64,000 bases of DNA from Cucumis sativus (taxonomy: Eukaryota > Streptophyta > Magnoliopsida > Cucurbitales > Cucurbitaceae): assembly GCF_000004075.3 (NCBI RefSeq), contig NC_026660.2, positions 15,457,837 through 15,521,836 on the forward strand, given 5' to 3'. Positions 37,181-49,800 of the stretch are shown piece after piece. The notes under the pieces were generated by a model. The model had not been told where the DNA came from, made no database searches, and worked only from the letters and a program-made list of their open reading frames with translations. The translations under genes and the position numbers were made by a program. Within the stretch, counting starts at the first letter, position 1; each line of letters opens with the position of its first letter.

Positions 37181-39078
37181 AATTATTATTTCTGAAATGG
37201 TCATTTATTATAATTACCCTTCAATTCCGATGTAGAAAATAATTATGTTAAAATTTATGGTTTACTTTGTTTAGAACAACAATAATTCTGTGTTTTCCTG
37301 TCAATGTTTTAAATCAATTACATAATGTACATGTATTTTTATATATATTTTTGTCGAAATAGTTTTTTTTTAATTATAAAAATTAACCGCACGTAAAAAA
37401 ATTTACTAAAACACAAAATTGATTGTCGACAAATTTACTTTCTACGATTTTTGGAAAAAAAAAAAAAGTCAAGTGGTACCTATTTGTAACTTTTTTATAT
37501 ATATAAACGTTAAATTAAAAAAATTTAGAAAAATATTTTGGTAAACACTTTTATTTCTCTACTTCACGTTCAATTGATCGCTGCGTATAATATTTTTTTC
37601 TAGAGTGCCTAAAGTGAGATTTAAATCTACGACTTAAAAAAGTTATATATTTTAGAAACGTGAAAATATTGTATACTAAATTATATAAATTGTTGATTTC
37701 AAAATAAGAGATATGATTGTATGATTAATCATGTAATTAAATTGACAAAGCATAGTTGGCATTTTGGGACTTAATTTTGAAGATAATAATTGAAGCCAAA
37801 GTTCAATTTGTTGCTTAATTAGGATGTGTTTTGGATCCACCATTTTAGGATCAGATTTTTGCATTTAATTGGCTTTAGGACTTCTATACACGATCTTCCC
37901 CTCCAGTGGGTCACGGGACCTTCCACTTTATTCATTTCATGCACTTATTTACACAACTATGTATCTTTTTTTTAATATTTAACCAATTATGTACATCAAT
38001 TTAAAAGAAAATATGGGCACATTTCATCACACTTTTATTCTCTATTTATTTTGATTCTTTTCATTTATAAAAAACAAATGTGCTGGATAACTATTATCGT
38101 TTTTTGTTTTAAAAAGTAAACGAAATTTGAAAAACTATAGAAAATAGTTTCTTTCCAACTATATTTTTATTTTATTTGATTCTATTTTCTATAATTTTAT
38201 AAAAGTTAGTTCGGTTTTTAGTTGGGAGACATATTTTTGTCCTTCAAGAGTTAACATTATTTTGTATTTTTTTTCCTTCTTTTATTTAGAAATTTACACA
38301 ATTATATGTTTTGTACTTCTTAGTATATGTTTAATATTTTTCCCTTTATTTATTATTTTTCATACCTATATGTTCAATATAATTTTGGATTTTAAATTTT
38401 TAATATTTACATTATATTTAATTTGTTATTTTTTTTATTTAGCTACATTTTTTCCTGTTGTTGTTTTTGGTATTTACATAATTAATTTCTTTTTGAATTT
38501 TAACTTGTTAATATTTAAATGATTTTTTTCAAACATATAAAAATTGTTAAACTATAAAATATATAATAAAACTCCTAAAAAATAAAATAGGAAAACTTTA
38601 CATTTGATATTTGATTTTTTTTAGAAGTGTAAATATATTTTATAACTTTTCATATATAAATTTACATATTATTTTCACCTTTCAAATTTAAATATAAATA
38701 TTTAATATGTTTATTTTACAATTTCCCATAGGTAAATTTATATATTATTTTGATCTTTCAAATTTAAATATAAATATTTAATATGTTCATATAAATATTT
38801 TCTGAATTTCAATTTTCAATTTAACGTTTACATGTTCTTTTAAATTTAAATTTATTTGTTAGTTTTAGTTGTTCTAAATTAGTTAGAATTTTATATTAAA
38901 AAACTAACTAATTTTTTTAACTAAAATAAAGTACTCCTTATTCAATGGGACATAATATTTTTTTTAATATGTGGTAGCCAATTTAATTTTTTATTTTGTT
39001 ATAAATGGGTAACCAATACATTGTATCATCCTATCTACTCCAATATAATCTAAAATTGATACGTTCTAAATGACAAAA
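37181..39078. other. AT-rich intergenic with a ~77-bp tandem duplication
   Basis: No gene seen. At about 38643-38795 two copies share 'taaattta(c/t)atattatttt' and 'ctttcaaatttaaatataaa'. The rest is low-complexity T/A sequence up to the CACTA element. Confidence 0.6.
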
Positions 39079-39359
39079 CACTACAAGAAAAACTACATAC
39101 TATGACAGTTGTATATATCTCAAATTGAAAGGAGGAAAGAAAAAACTGTCACAAAAGCTAAAAATTTGCATTTTTGGATTTTTGGTGGGAAAAGACGGAA
39201 TTTTTCAGATTTAACTTTTTGCGACAGTTATTTGGTGTCATAAAAGATACAAAAAAACAATTTATTTAATTTAAATAAAAGAATTATTAAAATCCGATTT
39301 TTTCCTAATTTTAAAAACATTAAATAATTTATTTATTAAAATAAAAATTATCAAATATC

Positions 39360-39625
39360 TCCAAAACCCTTTCTCTACCTCCTCCTCCTCTTCCTCTTCT
39401 TCTCTTCTTCTTCTTCTCTTCTTTTTCTTCTTCTCTCCCTCTCTCATGCAAGTCGGAAACGACGCGACTTTTCGTCAACGACACGCCTGAAATCCCCGTC
39501 TTTCTCTCCTTCAGTCGACGCCACCACCCAACACCCTTTGCACCGCTGAACTCATCGATGAATCTCAGCCACCACATGCGGTAGCTCGCTGGAGATCAAG
39601 CACATCGTGGTCTGTCTCCATTCTT
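39360..39625 (+). other. GC-rich leader/exon-like segment inside the CACTA element
   Basis: A CT-rich run (39370-39450) is followed by about 150 bases of much higher GC than the surroundings ('gacgcgacttttcgtcaacg', 'gtcgacgccaccaccc'), ending near a donor-like 'gtctgtctcc'. This looks like a captured promoter, leader or first exon. I do not recognise the encoded sequence. Confidence 0.4.
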
Positions 39626-40400
39626 TGTTTAGATTCAACTTCTAGAGTTTTTATTTTCACTCCCATTTTCTTTTCATTTCTCTTCAAATGCTTACATTTT
39701 ACCCACAATATGAAAGTATTCAATCAAAGTTTCATTATTTCTATTGTTGGTATTTGTACAGTATATTAACTTCAAATATCTTCATTTTACCCACAATGTG
39801 ATATATTGATGGTTCATTTTCTGAAAAACATCCCTCATAGTTTTGCTTTTACAGGAGATATGTGTTTGTTTTGTCTACCATCCTATTCAATATTATTGCT
39901 TACGATCATTTTGTCTAATGTGAATCTACATTTTTTCTTTATGGTTGGCTATGTGATGAAGCATTTTGGTAGCTTACAATGTGTTTGATGAAATGCCTCA
40001 ATGAAGCAGTTGGTTGATTTTTAATTGATTTTTGTTCGTTCGAATTAGAAAATCAAGGCCAAGGGAGATTTCATAGCTATGGGCTGAAGCTTTGAGTAAA
40101 AAAGAATGAAAAATGAAATGTGAGATTTTAAACTTTGATGATGTGTAGGGTATTTTTGTTTGTCTATACATTTTCCAAGTGAATTTGAGTATTTTTATTT
40201 TTCTATTGATCTTTTGTTTATGGTTGCTATTGAGTTGTATCGTAATTGCATGATAGTTATAGCATAAACAAACTATATATATAAACTTGAACACAAGTAC
40301 TTGTTATCTAACTCATTACTAAATTATTGTAATTTGGTTACTCTTGATTTACTAATGATTGAAGATTAAAAAAAGTTATGAACGTTTTCACTATGAGCAA

Positions 40401-42600
40401 GAAATAAACTCTTTATGTGGGAATAGCCATGTTACCACTCTTCAGGTATCCAGTTTTTGTTATTCTTTATGTTGTATTGAGTATCATATTGCATTGACAT
40501 CAGATGATTTTTCTTCTTTTTTAATATTCAGAATTGACATTCTTGTTTATGATTCACTTAATTACAACACTGATATATGCAGTTCTATTCGGCTTCATTT
40601 GTAGGAGATATGTGTGAAGTAGTTGCGCATGTTATTGAAAGATATCCCGAGGCTAATGTGTATGTTGTTGTCTGGTCGCTTGGTGGTAACATTCTTGTTA
40701 ATTATTTGGGATAGGTAAAAGTAAAACAATAAATATTTATCTCCATCACTCTTTACTCTACTTATTGGTTGCAATTTTGCTCAAACCTCATGAGTCTCAA
40801 GGAACGACTGAAATTAGGGTATTTAATTCAAATTTGCGAGAAAAAGTCATTTGGAATAATGTTTGTCTTGACGTGACAATGAAGAAAAAATTTAAGTCCG
40901 TGGAATTATGTTTGAAATGAACAATATTATCATTTTGGAGATTCAACGTAACAAAAGCTCAACAACACATAAGACACTTCAAGATTTGTCTGAATAAACT
41001 TGAAACAAAGAAAGGTATTCTTTTAAAGATTACATTGTTGAATAATATATTTGGTGATAACGCAAAGTTCATTGTATAAGAGTTCGGTGATCAAGGGACT
41101 CTCTTTGTTTTTGTTTTTTTTTATTTCTAATTCAACAAGTGGGGTATGGGAATTCAAACCGACCTCCACGGAGGTAATATATGCTCTCTTCACTGATATG
41201 CCTAGTGAATTCAATATTCGCTTGGCTGCCAAAGCTACAACTATTAGAGACTATGATGATGCCTTAACCCGCAATATAGGTTCTCTTAAATTTTGTTATT
41301 TTCATTCGAAGAACATTATCATATATGCCATTTCTTCTCCTTTAAACTTTTATTACCTTTATCTTATTATTATTATATTTTTTTTGAACAACTTTCAGTT
41401 TCATTTGGTTTTAACTCGTGGATGAATACTACTTAAAGTCTAGCGGTTCAAAATTCATAAAAGATGTCAAAATTCCTTTGCTTTGCATCCAGGTACCATT
41501 TTTGTTCTTTGAAATGTTGTCTTGTTCAATTGTTCTTTTAGAACTCAAAATTGCTGTCAAATCTCTTTTAAGTTATCATCTGTAAGGAAATAATATATTG
41601 TAATTACTATTTTGAAAATAGTCTCCAAACAACTCTTAAACTCTCTCTTTTCCTTTAACTTCTTGTTAATTAACTTGGAGAACTTACAGAATGTCTAGGG
41701 AAATTGTAGCTACGAGGAGTGTTCTCTCACATATACTTTGGGCATTCTATACAATATTGTTCTCGTAATGTTAAGGGGCATTTAATTTGGTTTTCAGGCA
41801 GCAAATGATCTAATTGCTCTAAATAGAGGAATTCCCTGAGAAGATATAGAGGTTTCACACATGTTTATCTTCAAGTTTTATAAGTTATCTGTTTAAAAAT
41901 CTACTGAAAAGTTTAATATCATTTTATAAGCATTAAACTTTTCATATTTGAAAATTAGGTTTATAAACACTACTACGATATATTGGTTTTTTTGTCTTGT
42001 TGTCTACTTTTTTAGAACCTAAGCCAAGTTTTTTCGTTTTATTTTTTATTTTTGAAAATCATGCTTGTAAGCAATATGTGTGCAGAGATAATTTCTTGGT
42101 TTATTCCCCCTTTAACAACCATTTCATTGTTAAGGTTGTTGAAATTTGTGTATTGTTTTTACACAATTTCTTCTAATAAGTTTCATTTTCCAAAAAAAAA
42201 AAAAAAAAGTTCTCAATCAAATTTTGAAAGCAAAAGTATGTTTCTAAAACTAATCTTCTTTTGTTTGTTTCTGAAACTTTGCTCTAAGTATGAAAATATT
42301 GTTGAAAGTTAGAGTTTGACTAAAGATTTAAATATGATTCTACGTACACCTCTATTGTTTAACATGCACCATTCTTGTGATTATTGAGCATATTTTTTAA
42401 ACGTGATTGTTGTTGCAGGAAAATCCAAACTACTGTATATTAATAGTAACACCCAAAGGTGGGCATCTAGGGTGGGTTACAGGGCCCGGTGCTCCCTTTC
42501 GGTTTTCCATGGATCGATCCACTCATGATCGATTTCCTCATGTATTTGGAAAACCAAAAATTCAAAGCCTCAGCTTCTTCTACAGGTTTAACAACGCAGA
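40401..42600 (+). pseudogene. EMB8-like alpha/beta hydrolase gene fragment, intron-containing, with stops and frameshifts
   Basis: Exon-like blocks in order: 40401-40445 (NSLCGNSHVTTLQ, equivalent to the family's NSRGCG.SPVTT.Q), 40583-40714 (FYSASFVGDM...VVVWSLGGNILVNYLG), about 41207-41272 (EFNIRLAAKATTIRDYDDAL), 41399-41492 (DEYYLKSSGSKFIKDVKIPL), 41798-41851 (AANDLIALNRGIP) and 42419-42600 (NPNYCILIVTPKGGHLGWV). WSLGGN is the nucleophile elbow, though the family usually has G-W-S-L-G-A; GGHLGW holds the catalytic His. Breaks: a TAG at 40712-40714 ends the second block, a TGA at 41837-41839 lies in the fifth, the frame shifts inside 41399-41492, and a further shift comes after 42519. Blocks keep splice-like AG/GT edges, so this is a DNA-level copy, not a retrocopy. 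It lies inside the CACTA element. Confidence 0.8.
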
Positions 42601-43287
42601 GGTAATGACATAGCCATTGATGATAATGATAATCTATGAGCATACGAGTAGAAACATCGAATATAGTCGTTACCTATATCCCTAGTAGTTGATTTGTGAG
42701 ATGTTTAAACATAATGTTATGTATATAGTTTATTTATAAGTGTAAAATGCACATCATTCTTAATAAAGCTATTTGTTTTTGTATCTTTATGAACCCTTTT
42801 AGGTAGTTTATCTTGGAAATATTTTTTTTATCATATTTAAAGAGATCGTCATATTGATTGTTCTTTGTAATATATGTGATTTTCTTCCCTCAATCAAGTG
42901 TTCTTGATGTTTTTGTTGTCTTAGGTGTATTCGATGTCTTAGCATATACTAGTATATAAATTGTTTCTTTTTAATCATACTAGTAAATAAACTCAAGTGC
43001 ATGGACATTGGGTTTCATTTTGTTAAGAAAATGAGTGTTTCCAAATCCATCTTTTGAGTTTTGCAGTAGCCTCATCTTAACAATCCATGCTTGTTTGGCT
43101 GTCACATTGGTTTCCATAATCATTTGTACGTGTATAAAACTTTGAAATCTAGATAACGTTTTGGAGATGGTTTTGTTGGTAGATGATTGATTATGTTGGG
43201 GTTGTTTGATAAATTTTTTTCTATATTCATATTAGAGGTTGGTTACTTGTCCTGTGATGTATGCTTATATTCATGTTGTCTTTGTAG

Positions 43288-43503
43288 GTTCCAATGGAGC
43301 TGGCAAAGTTCATGAAATTTTCTTCAAAGAAGCTAATCAGAGTCATCAAAATACATTGGCTGGTTTTAGAAATGAAGGATTTGACCATGGTTCAAGCAAC
43401 AAAGAATATTTTTAGAGGTGAAGGTTTATCGGTTGGTTGTTTATGCTTGTACAGAAAATCATGTTATATGTATTATGATGGTATTTACACTGGTTTTGAT
43501 TAA
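43288..43503 (+). other. Exon-like segment of unknown origin in the CACTA element
   Basis: After an AG acceptor-like 'ttgtag' there is a better-balanced stretch. One frame is open to 43503, and another reads G-S-N-G-A-G-K-V-H-E-I-F-F-K-E-A-N. I do not recognise a family; the P-loop-like start is probably chance. It may be another captured fragment or element-derived coding sequence. Confidence 0.3.
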
Positions 43504-44066
43504 GAGTTGTAATTTCATACTTGTAAATTGTTCAAACTTGATTGGAAATGTACGGTTATTACAAAGTGTATTATAACGTATATATTTTAAAGTGTCGACC
43601 ATTTGTTTCTATATGGGTGTTATGTATTATAACATTATTGTCAGTCAAATGATTCATGTAATGGTGGAGCGACAAGGAGAACAGGAAAAAACGGTAGTAA
43701 TTGAGGAATATGCAACAGAAAATAAATGTCATAATATATGAATTCGTTACACTCCATAATTGTCGTCAATATTAAAACAATGACATTTTTTAATAAGAAA
43801 AATTGTCACGATTGCCCTATATTTGACCGGAAAAAAATGTCGTTAATAGCAAAACAATGACATTTAATTTCTAAAAAACTGTCACGATTGACATATCCTT
43901 GACATTTAAAAGATGTCATAATAAACAAATTTGTGACATTTTTAAATTGTAATTAATACATAAATGATACAGTTATTTATTGTCATAATATGAAATATAA
44001 CAGTTATTTGTTATCATAAAATAGTAATTAACGATATTTATTTTCTGTCATGAAAAAACTTAATGC

Positions 44067-44107
44067 GACAGTTTTCGAAAACTGTCATGGAATGACTTTC
44101 CATGACA
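44067..44107. repeat. Perfect 20-bp palindrome and adjacent inverted repeat
   Basis: GACAGTTTTCGAAAACTGTC (44067-44086) equals its own reverse complement. It is followed directly by catggaa-tgac-ttccatg, a second inverted repeat. Both belong to the CACTA subterminal zone, where such repeats serve as transposase-binding sites in known elements. Confidence 0.85.
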
Positions 44108-44626
44108 CCCGCTTCTATGACTGTAAATAACCGTCACAGATTTTTTTCGCGACAGAAAATAACGACCACTTTTTTGACTTAAAATATTTACAATAATTCT
44201 CTTATAACTTATTCGTGAACTAATTAGTTTAAAGTTTATAATTTTCCAAGAATTTATTTTCTAAAAAAGTAAAAGTTCTTCGGAGTAAATTTAAATATTT
44301 GATAAGTTCGTGAGCTATTTGATAAGGTTTATATTATTAGCTCATTTTAATCCCAACTACTTATTAGAAGCTTAGAATTACATTTTAAAGGATTGAATTT
44401 AGTGTTTGATAACTACTCACAATTTTTAGATAACAAGAACTAATATTGTTAAATAAAAGGGAAAAAACTGCCCAGATTATATTGTACACTAAAAACATAA
44501 ATTTGGCTAAATCTCAACATTTCTTTGCATGAAAAAAAGAATAAAAATAAAAGTAAATAATTTCTTTAAAAGCAAAAGGCATTTAATTAAATACATGAAA
44601 ATTGAAATAATTAAATCAATTAAATA

Positions 44627-44899
44627 TCAACGTTGAAGAAGCTCATTGCATTTGATCTTTACCCACCGAATCCCACTTCTAAGCGACGATTTCAATTTGC
44701 TTTCAACGGCGTAAGCCTTGTACTTCGCAATCCGCCGTTGCCTTTTAACCTCCGGTTCATCGTGGCCGTTAGAAACCGACGACGAACCACCGTGTAAATG
44801 GCTATGCGTATTCCACGCCGTTGGCGCCGCCGTATACGTATCTGACCTACACGGTGATTTAAGCACACCACCTCTCTCTCTGTTTCCTTTGGCAGCCAT
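44627..44899 (-). CDS. DUF3511 family protein, 90 aa, single exon
   Basis: Uninterrupted 90-codon frame whose C-terminal half is the DUF3511 signature: EVKRQRRIAKYKAYAVESKL from about residue 49, then KSSLRSGIRWVKIKCNELL. The N-terminal half is Ser/Gly/Thr-rich and low-complexity (GGVLKSPCRSDTYTAAPTAW). Small size and a basic, aromatic C-terminus are usual for this family. Function is unknown in the family. The overlapping 72-codon frame on the same strand is a shadow. It lies about 450 bases beyond the right end of the CACTA element, so the element inserted beside this gene, not within it. Confidence 0.85.
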   Translation of the reverse strand: MAAKGNRERGGVLKSPCRSDTYTAAPTAWNTHSHLHGGSSSVSNGHDEPEVKRQRRIAKYKAYAVESKLKSSLRSGIRWVKIKCNELLQR

Positions 44900-46070
44900 T
44901 GGAAATTCACGAGAGGAAGGTAAAAAGAAAAATTTTAAAAATATGTATATATTTAATTCATTTTCATTTGAGAGGAAAAATGGTACGAAAACTGAGCTGT
45001 GGAAATTGGGAATTTTGTTGTTGAGAATTAGAGAAAGGATTTATTTTGGAAGCTCAGGTAAGGGAAAGCCTTTAGTTTAGGCGAATATCTTGGGGGAGTT
45101 TTTTACTAAACAGATTTACGGACAACGAAAACCTAACTGTGCGTGGTTTCTTGAATTAGGAGTATGTTTATTTCATTTTGCCATTAATTAATTATAGGGA
45201 AATTAAGTACCCATAAATATCTAATTATTATATAAATTGAGAGATTTGATTGATTCAAATGTTATACTCATGTTACCACGTGTAAATTTATATTTATCGA
45301 GTTTAATTAAGCTCTATTTTTTCTCTCTATTTTTAGTTATTATGCCTTTTTTTTCTCATCAGCAATTGTTTAACCCTAACTAAAAACGGGAAATTAATGG
45401 ATAGGATTGCCGGAACGTAAGTCAAGAGTCAACCATTTTACTATTATTACTGATGTATGAGCAAAATATCTCAAGTTTATATTTGATTGTTTTTTAAGAG
45501 ATTTTTTTAAAAAGTTTTATAATAGGTTAATTAAGAAACAGTGAATATATATTTGCAGATTTTGATTTGTTTAAACATAGTATACTTATATAATAATTAT
45601 GCCGACGTGTCAAAAAAAATCAATTCAATTAAAGATGATCTAGTCTTTCAACTCCATGTTTCAATTTTTTTTCTAAACGGTCTACTACCAAAATATATAT
45701 ATGTATGTATGTATATATAATCAAGAATTGATCAAAGGTTCATAAAAGAATGTCAATGGATTTTGTATTATGGGTAAAAAATACTCTTAAATTTTGTATT
45801 TTTTTACGCAAACCACAATATTGACGAGCCTTTCTTATAGTTTTGCCTAAAATCAAAAGCAAGAAACTTAAATGCAAATGATTACGGAATTGATTGGTAA
45901 GCTGACTGATGAGAAAATTGGTAGTATTCCATGTATCATAATTTCCATTCATAATAATCGATCAAATTCCAAACACTTTCCTCCCAATTTTCCATTCAAC
46001 AGTTTAACACAATTCTGCTTTGGAAGGAAATTGTTAAAAAAAAAAAAGAAAAGAAAAAACAATACTTCAC
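44900..46070. other. 5' flank of the DUF3511 gene and spacer, no further gene
   Basis: The first ~180 bases are probably the DUF3511 leader. The remainder is AT-rich with a short tatg/tata tract near 45692-45720. No exon supported. Confidence 0.55.
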
Positions 46071-46487
46071 TTAACAGAAAATCCTGCCCGATGAAGGTGC
46101 GAGACTGAGGTGGAGATCAACGCCATTACTTTCCCTGTTAACTTCCCCGCCGCCAACCACCGCCGGCCTCGCTTGTACCTGGATCCCATATTTCGGTGGT
46201 GGAGCTCTACCCGCCGACCAGATTCCGACAGTAGACGAAGGCGGCGTGGAAGCTAAAAAGTTACGAGAGTGTTTAGTGGGTTGGAGAGGGAGTAATTGCT
46301 TGGCGAGCTGGCGCTCGCGCTTGTGTGCGTTCTGGTGGCCACCAAGGGCTTGAGAGTTGGCGAACTCACGGCCGCAGAATTGGCACTCAAATCTCTTGTT
46401 GTGGTTCGGACATGGCGCACCCAAGTTGGTGGCTCCATCAGTAGACGTAGTACTAGCCGTCACTGAAAAACCAAACAGCTTCATCAT
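46071..46487 (-). CDS. Single C2H2 (QALGGH) zinc-finger protein with C-terminal EAR motif, GIS/ZFP5/6/8-like, 138 aa
   Basis: Intronless frame. The N-terminus KLFGFSV (3-9) is the short conserved box of the GIS/ZFP5/ZFP6/ZFP8 group. The finger is C35-x2-C38-x12-H51-x3-H55 with QALGGH at 46-51, read as [20 protein letters not shown]. The C-terminus has DLHLSL (124-129), an EAR repression motif of the LxLxL class. The two in-frame ATGs at 46487 and 46484 cannot be told apart; the first is used. Family role: nuclear regulators of trichome and root-hair initiation downstream of gibberellin and cytokinin. The gene is shorter than several family members but all landmark motifs are present. GC content is clearly higher than the flanks, as expected of a real exon. 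Confidence 0.88.
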   Translation of the reverse strand: MMKLFGFSVTASTTSTDGATNLGAPCPNHNKRFECQFCGREFANSQALGGHQNAHKRERQLAKQLLPLQPTKHSRNFLASTPPSSTVGIWSAGRAPPPKYGIQVQARPAVVGGGEVNRESNGVDLHLSLAPSSGRIFC

Positions 46488-46596
46488 ATAATATCCACTT
46501 CTAATTTATGCACACTTACGCAAAAATTTGAATCAATATATTCCTTTTCGCTTTGTGGACCATGTATTTATAGACAAACTTATGTTATTGGAATTT

Positions 46597-46625
46597 TCTT
46601 TCTTTCTTTCTTTCTTTCTTTCTTT
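46597..46625. repeat. (TTTC)n microsatellite
   Basis: About seven tctt/ttct units followed by a T run, about 110 bases upstream of the zinc-finger start codon. Confidence 0.85.
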
Positions 46626-46795
46626 TTTTTTTAAAAATCCTCGTGTCTTCATAATTTTATCGTTAACTTTAATTTATTATAACTAATCAAATAATAAGTG
46701 GATTTTATATCTACTTTGAGTATAAATATCTTTAAAGAGCAAACATTTGTTGAAACTCTATAAAGAAAGAAAGAAAATAATCAAATATGGAGGTC

Positions 46796-46799
<4 letters not shown>

Positions 46800-46841
<42 letters not shown>

Positions 46842-46858
46842 TATAGATATATATATAA
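46800..46858. repeat. Compound (TC)n(TA)n microsatellite
   Basis: Fifteen TC units run directly into TA units and a broken TA tract. Likely polymorphic. Confidence 0.9.
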
Positions 46859-49800
46859 TAATTCTTGTCCTCAAATTCCAATATGTGACGATTTAGTACC
46901 TAATCTTTATCGTATAATAAGTTGATTTGGTGTACAGTAGTTTATCGATACATATTAGACAACTATATATAAACTAAATAATAGACAGTAGGAATATAAA
47001 TCATTACAAAATTTTGGACAAGGTGTGGCATATTAAAATTGAACTAAATTAAATAGTAATTAGAACTTGTAAAGTACATTGGAACTAAATTATTATACAC
47101 TCTTACATTAGTTAGGTAGTACAATTTAACATAATTTGTTAATTAATTGCCAGCTGATATTTCTAATGAATTTTGGAAGAGACTAATAATAATAATAATA
47201 ATAATACTGTTGTAATGATATATTCATAGAAACCTTCTTAAGAATTTCTTGTCATTTTCTAAGTTGGCCCTTAAATCAGAAGAGATATGACCTTAAAAGA
47301 TAAAAGTTCAAAGAATCGATTGAATCCATTAGGTTAGACATCTCAATCTCCTTGTATTTTCTTTGGCCATTTTAAGGACCGACGATACTTACTTTACGTG
47401 CAAACTTATTATTATTATTGTTGTGAAGTGTTATAATAACAACAATGGTATCAGATTTTTATATATATTGACAAAGATCAAAATTTTATCAATGTGTTTG
47501 AGCTTTTAATAGTTCAAAATTAAACTTGATTATGTGAAAATTTTATAAATGGTATAATAATCAAATTTTATAAATGGTAAATAAAACAATAACCGCAAAT
47601 TTTCAAAATCAGCCTTTAAATTTTAAGGTTCGTGCTTCTTGAAAAAAATTCAAAATTAGTCCTCAGATTTTATTTTACTTTTAAAAATTTTGCAAATAGT
47701 TTAGACCTTATCAATAAATATTTGGTTTTTTTTTTTAAATTAAATCTATTCTCTTAATTTAATTTCTTAGGTTCTTAGCCAAACTCGTAAAACAACAAAC
47801 AATAAATAAATTTTAAATGATGAAAAACACTTATAATTTGAGTCTATTTCAAAATCACTTCATAACATAACTTTAATTCTTTTTAATCAAATAATATATA
47901 AAGAGAACGAATTCAAAGCTCTCTTTCTTTTATTCAACAGAGGAATATATATATTATATTCAAACTAAACTGTTAACAATTAAAAATCGTTGTTAAATTG
48001 ATGTTAACAATTAAAAATCGTTGTTAATTAGGATTTTGCATTTGTTTTAGTGTTAGGAGTTTGTACTTTTGCTTAAAACTCGACCACTATAAATCATAGA
48101 AAACAAACCCTAATTTTCAAAATAGGCAAATGTTAGGTTATTTGAGAGTAGGATGAAAAAAGCCAAATTTTGCATTTACTATTACGATATGTCGTTTCAA
48201 GCCAATCAACACCACTTTGTAAATAGAATCACATTTTAAAATATTTTTATGTGTTGTCGAATGGTTTCGTGTTCCATTTTGAGGGGTCTCCCAATCCTAA
48301 AAGTTTTTACTTGTAAATTCTTCCCATCATTTTCCTTTATAGCTCGTCGCCCTCATTCAACTTTTCAAACATATCCATTCCTCCAAACCTACACCCTAGT
48401 TTTTATTTATTTATTTATTTATTTCCTTCAACTACAATTCGTAATTCTCCTCATATTAATTATCATAGCATATCATTTTAAGTATTTGTTAATCCTACTT
48501 CTTTTCATGAATTTCTTTCTTTTGTTATGTATGTTGTTTAATTATGTTTTTAAAATTTGAAGTCAAATAATAGATAAATAGTAAAATGTTGATCATGTTT
48601 GATAATTATTTGATTTTTTAATATCAAAATAATAACTAATAAACACTACTTTATTCTACAAGTTTTTATATTTTGTTATCTACGTACCTTCTACAAATGT
48701 GATATCGAACCAAAGTTTGAAATCAAAATGGCAGTAGATTTTTCAAGTCCTGATTTTGTTTTTAGAATTCGACTCAAAATTTATATTTTTTATTAAAAGA
48801 AAAAGTGAAACCATAATTGAAAATTTTATACATGGAAGAAGCACCAAGTTTAAAAACCAAATCATCATCCTGGTTGAAGACGTAGTTGTTCAATTTTTTA
48901 AAAAAACATTTGACAATGATTTCAACTGTTTAACTTGAAAGAAAGAGAAAATTATGTAAATATTTTTTAAATGATATTTTTAGTGGTTGTTAAACCCTCG
49001 ATTTAACTTTTTTTTTTTTCAAAATTTAAATTCTTGAAAAAGTAAAACTCAAATGCACCTTTAATACGATGGTGGTTGAGACGAGATCAAATTTCATTTG
49101 ACCTCAAAAGAGATAGTGTGTGTTAATATAGATAACTTTGAGCCGCATGCACTGAATTAATGTCATTAAGAAAATGATAGTTCATAATTAAATATACTTA
49201 AAGATTTTCATTCTGATAAAGATTTATCTGTAATTTACTCGTGGACTAGAAATCTTCGACTTTCGTAATCAGTATGACACAATTATTTTTTATATTTTCC
49301 AACACAATTATTTTTTATATTTTCCAGCATAAGGTAACTACAATTTGAAATGTTAAATCACACTCTCGAACTTTTCATTGATTAATATCCTCCAAAATTT
49401 ATAAAAATTTGCAATTATAAGCCCTTAAATGTGGCAAAATATGCACAAATTAAACCTACCTTTCAACTATTAAAAATCGTTTCAAAGCCTATGAGTGTAT
49501 AGAAATTCAACTCTATACTCTTTTGGAAACTAACGTTATTAACAAGAACCCATATGAATTTTTTGTGTTGAAATCCATGTTGAGTTGCCATCTCCATTAT
49601 TTAAGAAACCCAAAAAGAAAAGTTGTAAAAAGAACTCGTAATAATCCTATAGCTTGAAGATTTGATTGACATACGAACACTTTAATTTAAAAGTGGTTTA
49701 TCTATCTTGTTATTATGTTAACGATCACATTAGTATAACAACTTGAAAGTTAAGGTGGATGGTTCCATCAAATTAAAAGTGTTAATTGTGATGTGTTTGT

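Larger units (their letters stand above)
39079..44180. mobile_element. CACTA (En/Spm-type) transposon, non-autonomous, carrying host gene fragments
   Basis: The left end at 39079 is CACTACAAGAAAAACTAC, the classic CACTA terminal sequence. Behind it are subterminal 'tgacagtt', 'actgtcac' and 'gcgacagtt' words. The right subterminal zone (about 43660-44170) is dense in tgtcata, tgacattt, actgtcac and gcgacag, with a perfect 20-bp palindrome at 44067-44086. The right terminus is degraded ('ttttttgactt', 44170-44180), and the 'aaa' on both sides is only weak support for a 3-bp target duplication. No transposase domain was found. Inside is a GC-rich leader-like segment and a broken EMB8-like gene. 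Confidence 0.75.

Noticed and set aside
43290..43330. P-loop-like G-S-N-G-A-G-K-V
   Set aside because: The following residues do not continue as an ATPase, and no Walker B or ABC signature follows; probably chance.
44692..44910. 72-codon frame overlapping the DUF3511 gene on the same strand
   Set aside because: Arg-rich shadow frame; the DUF3511 frame explains the region.
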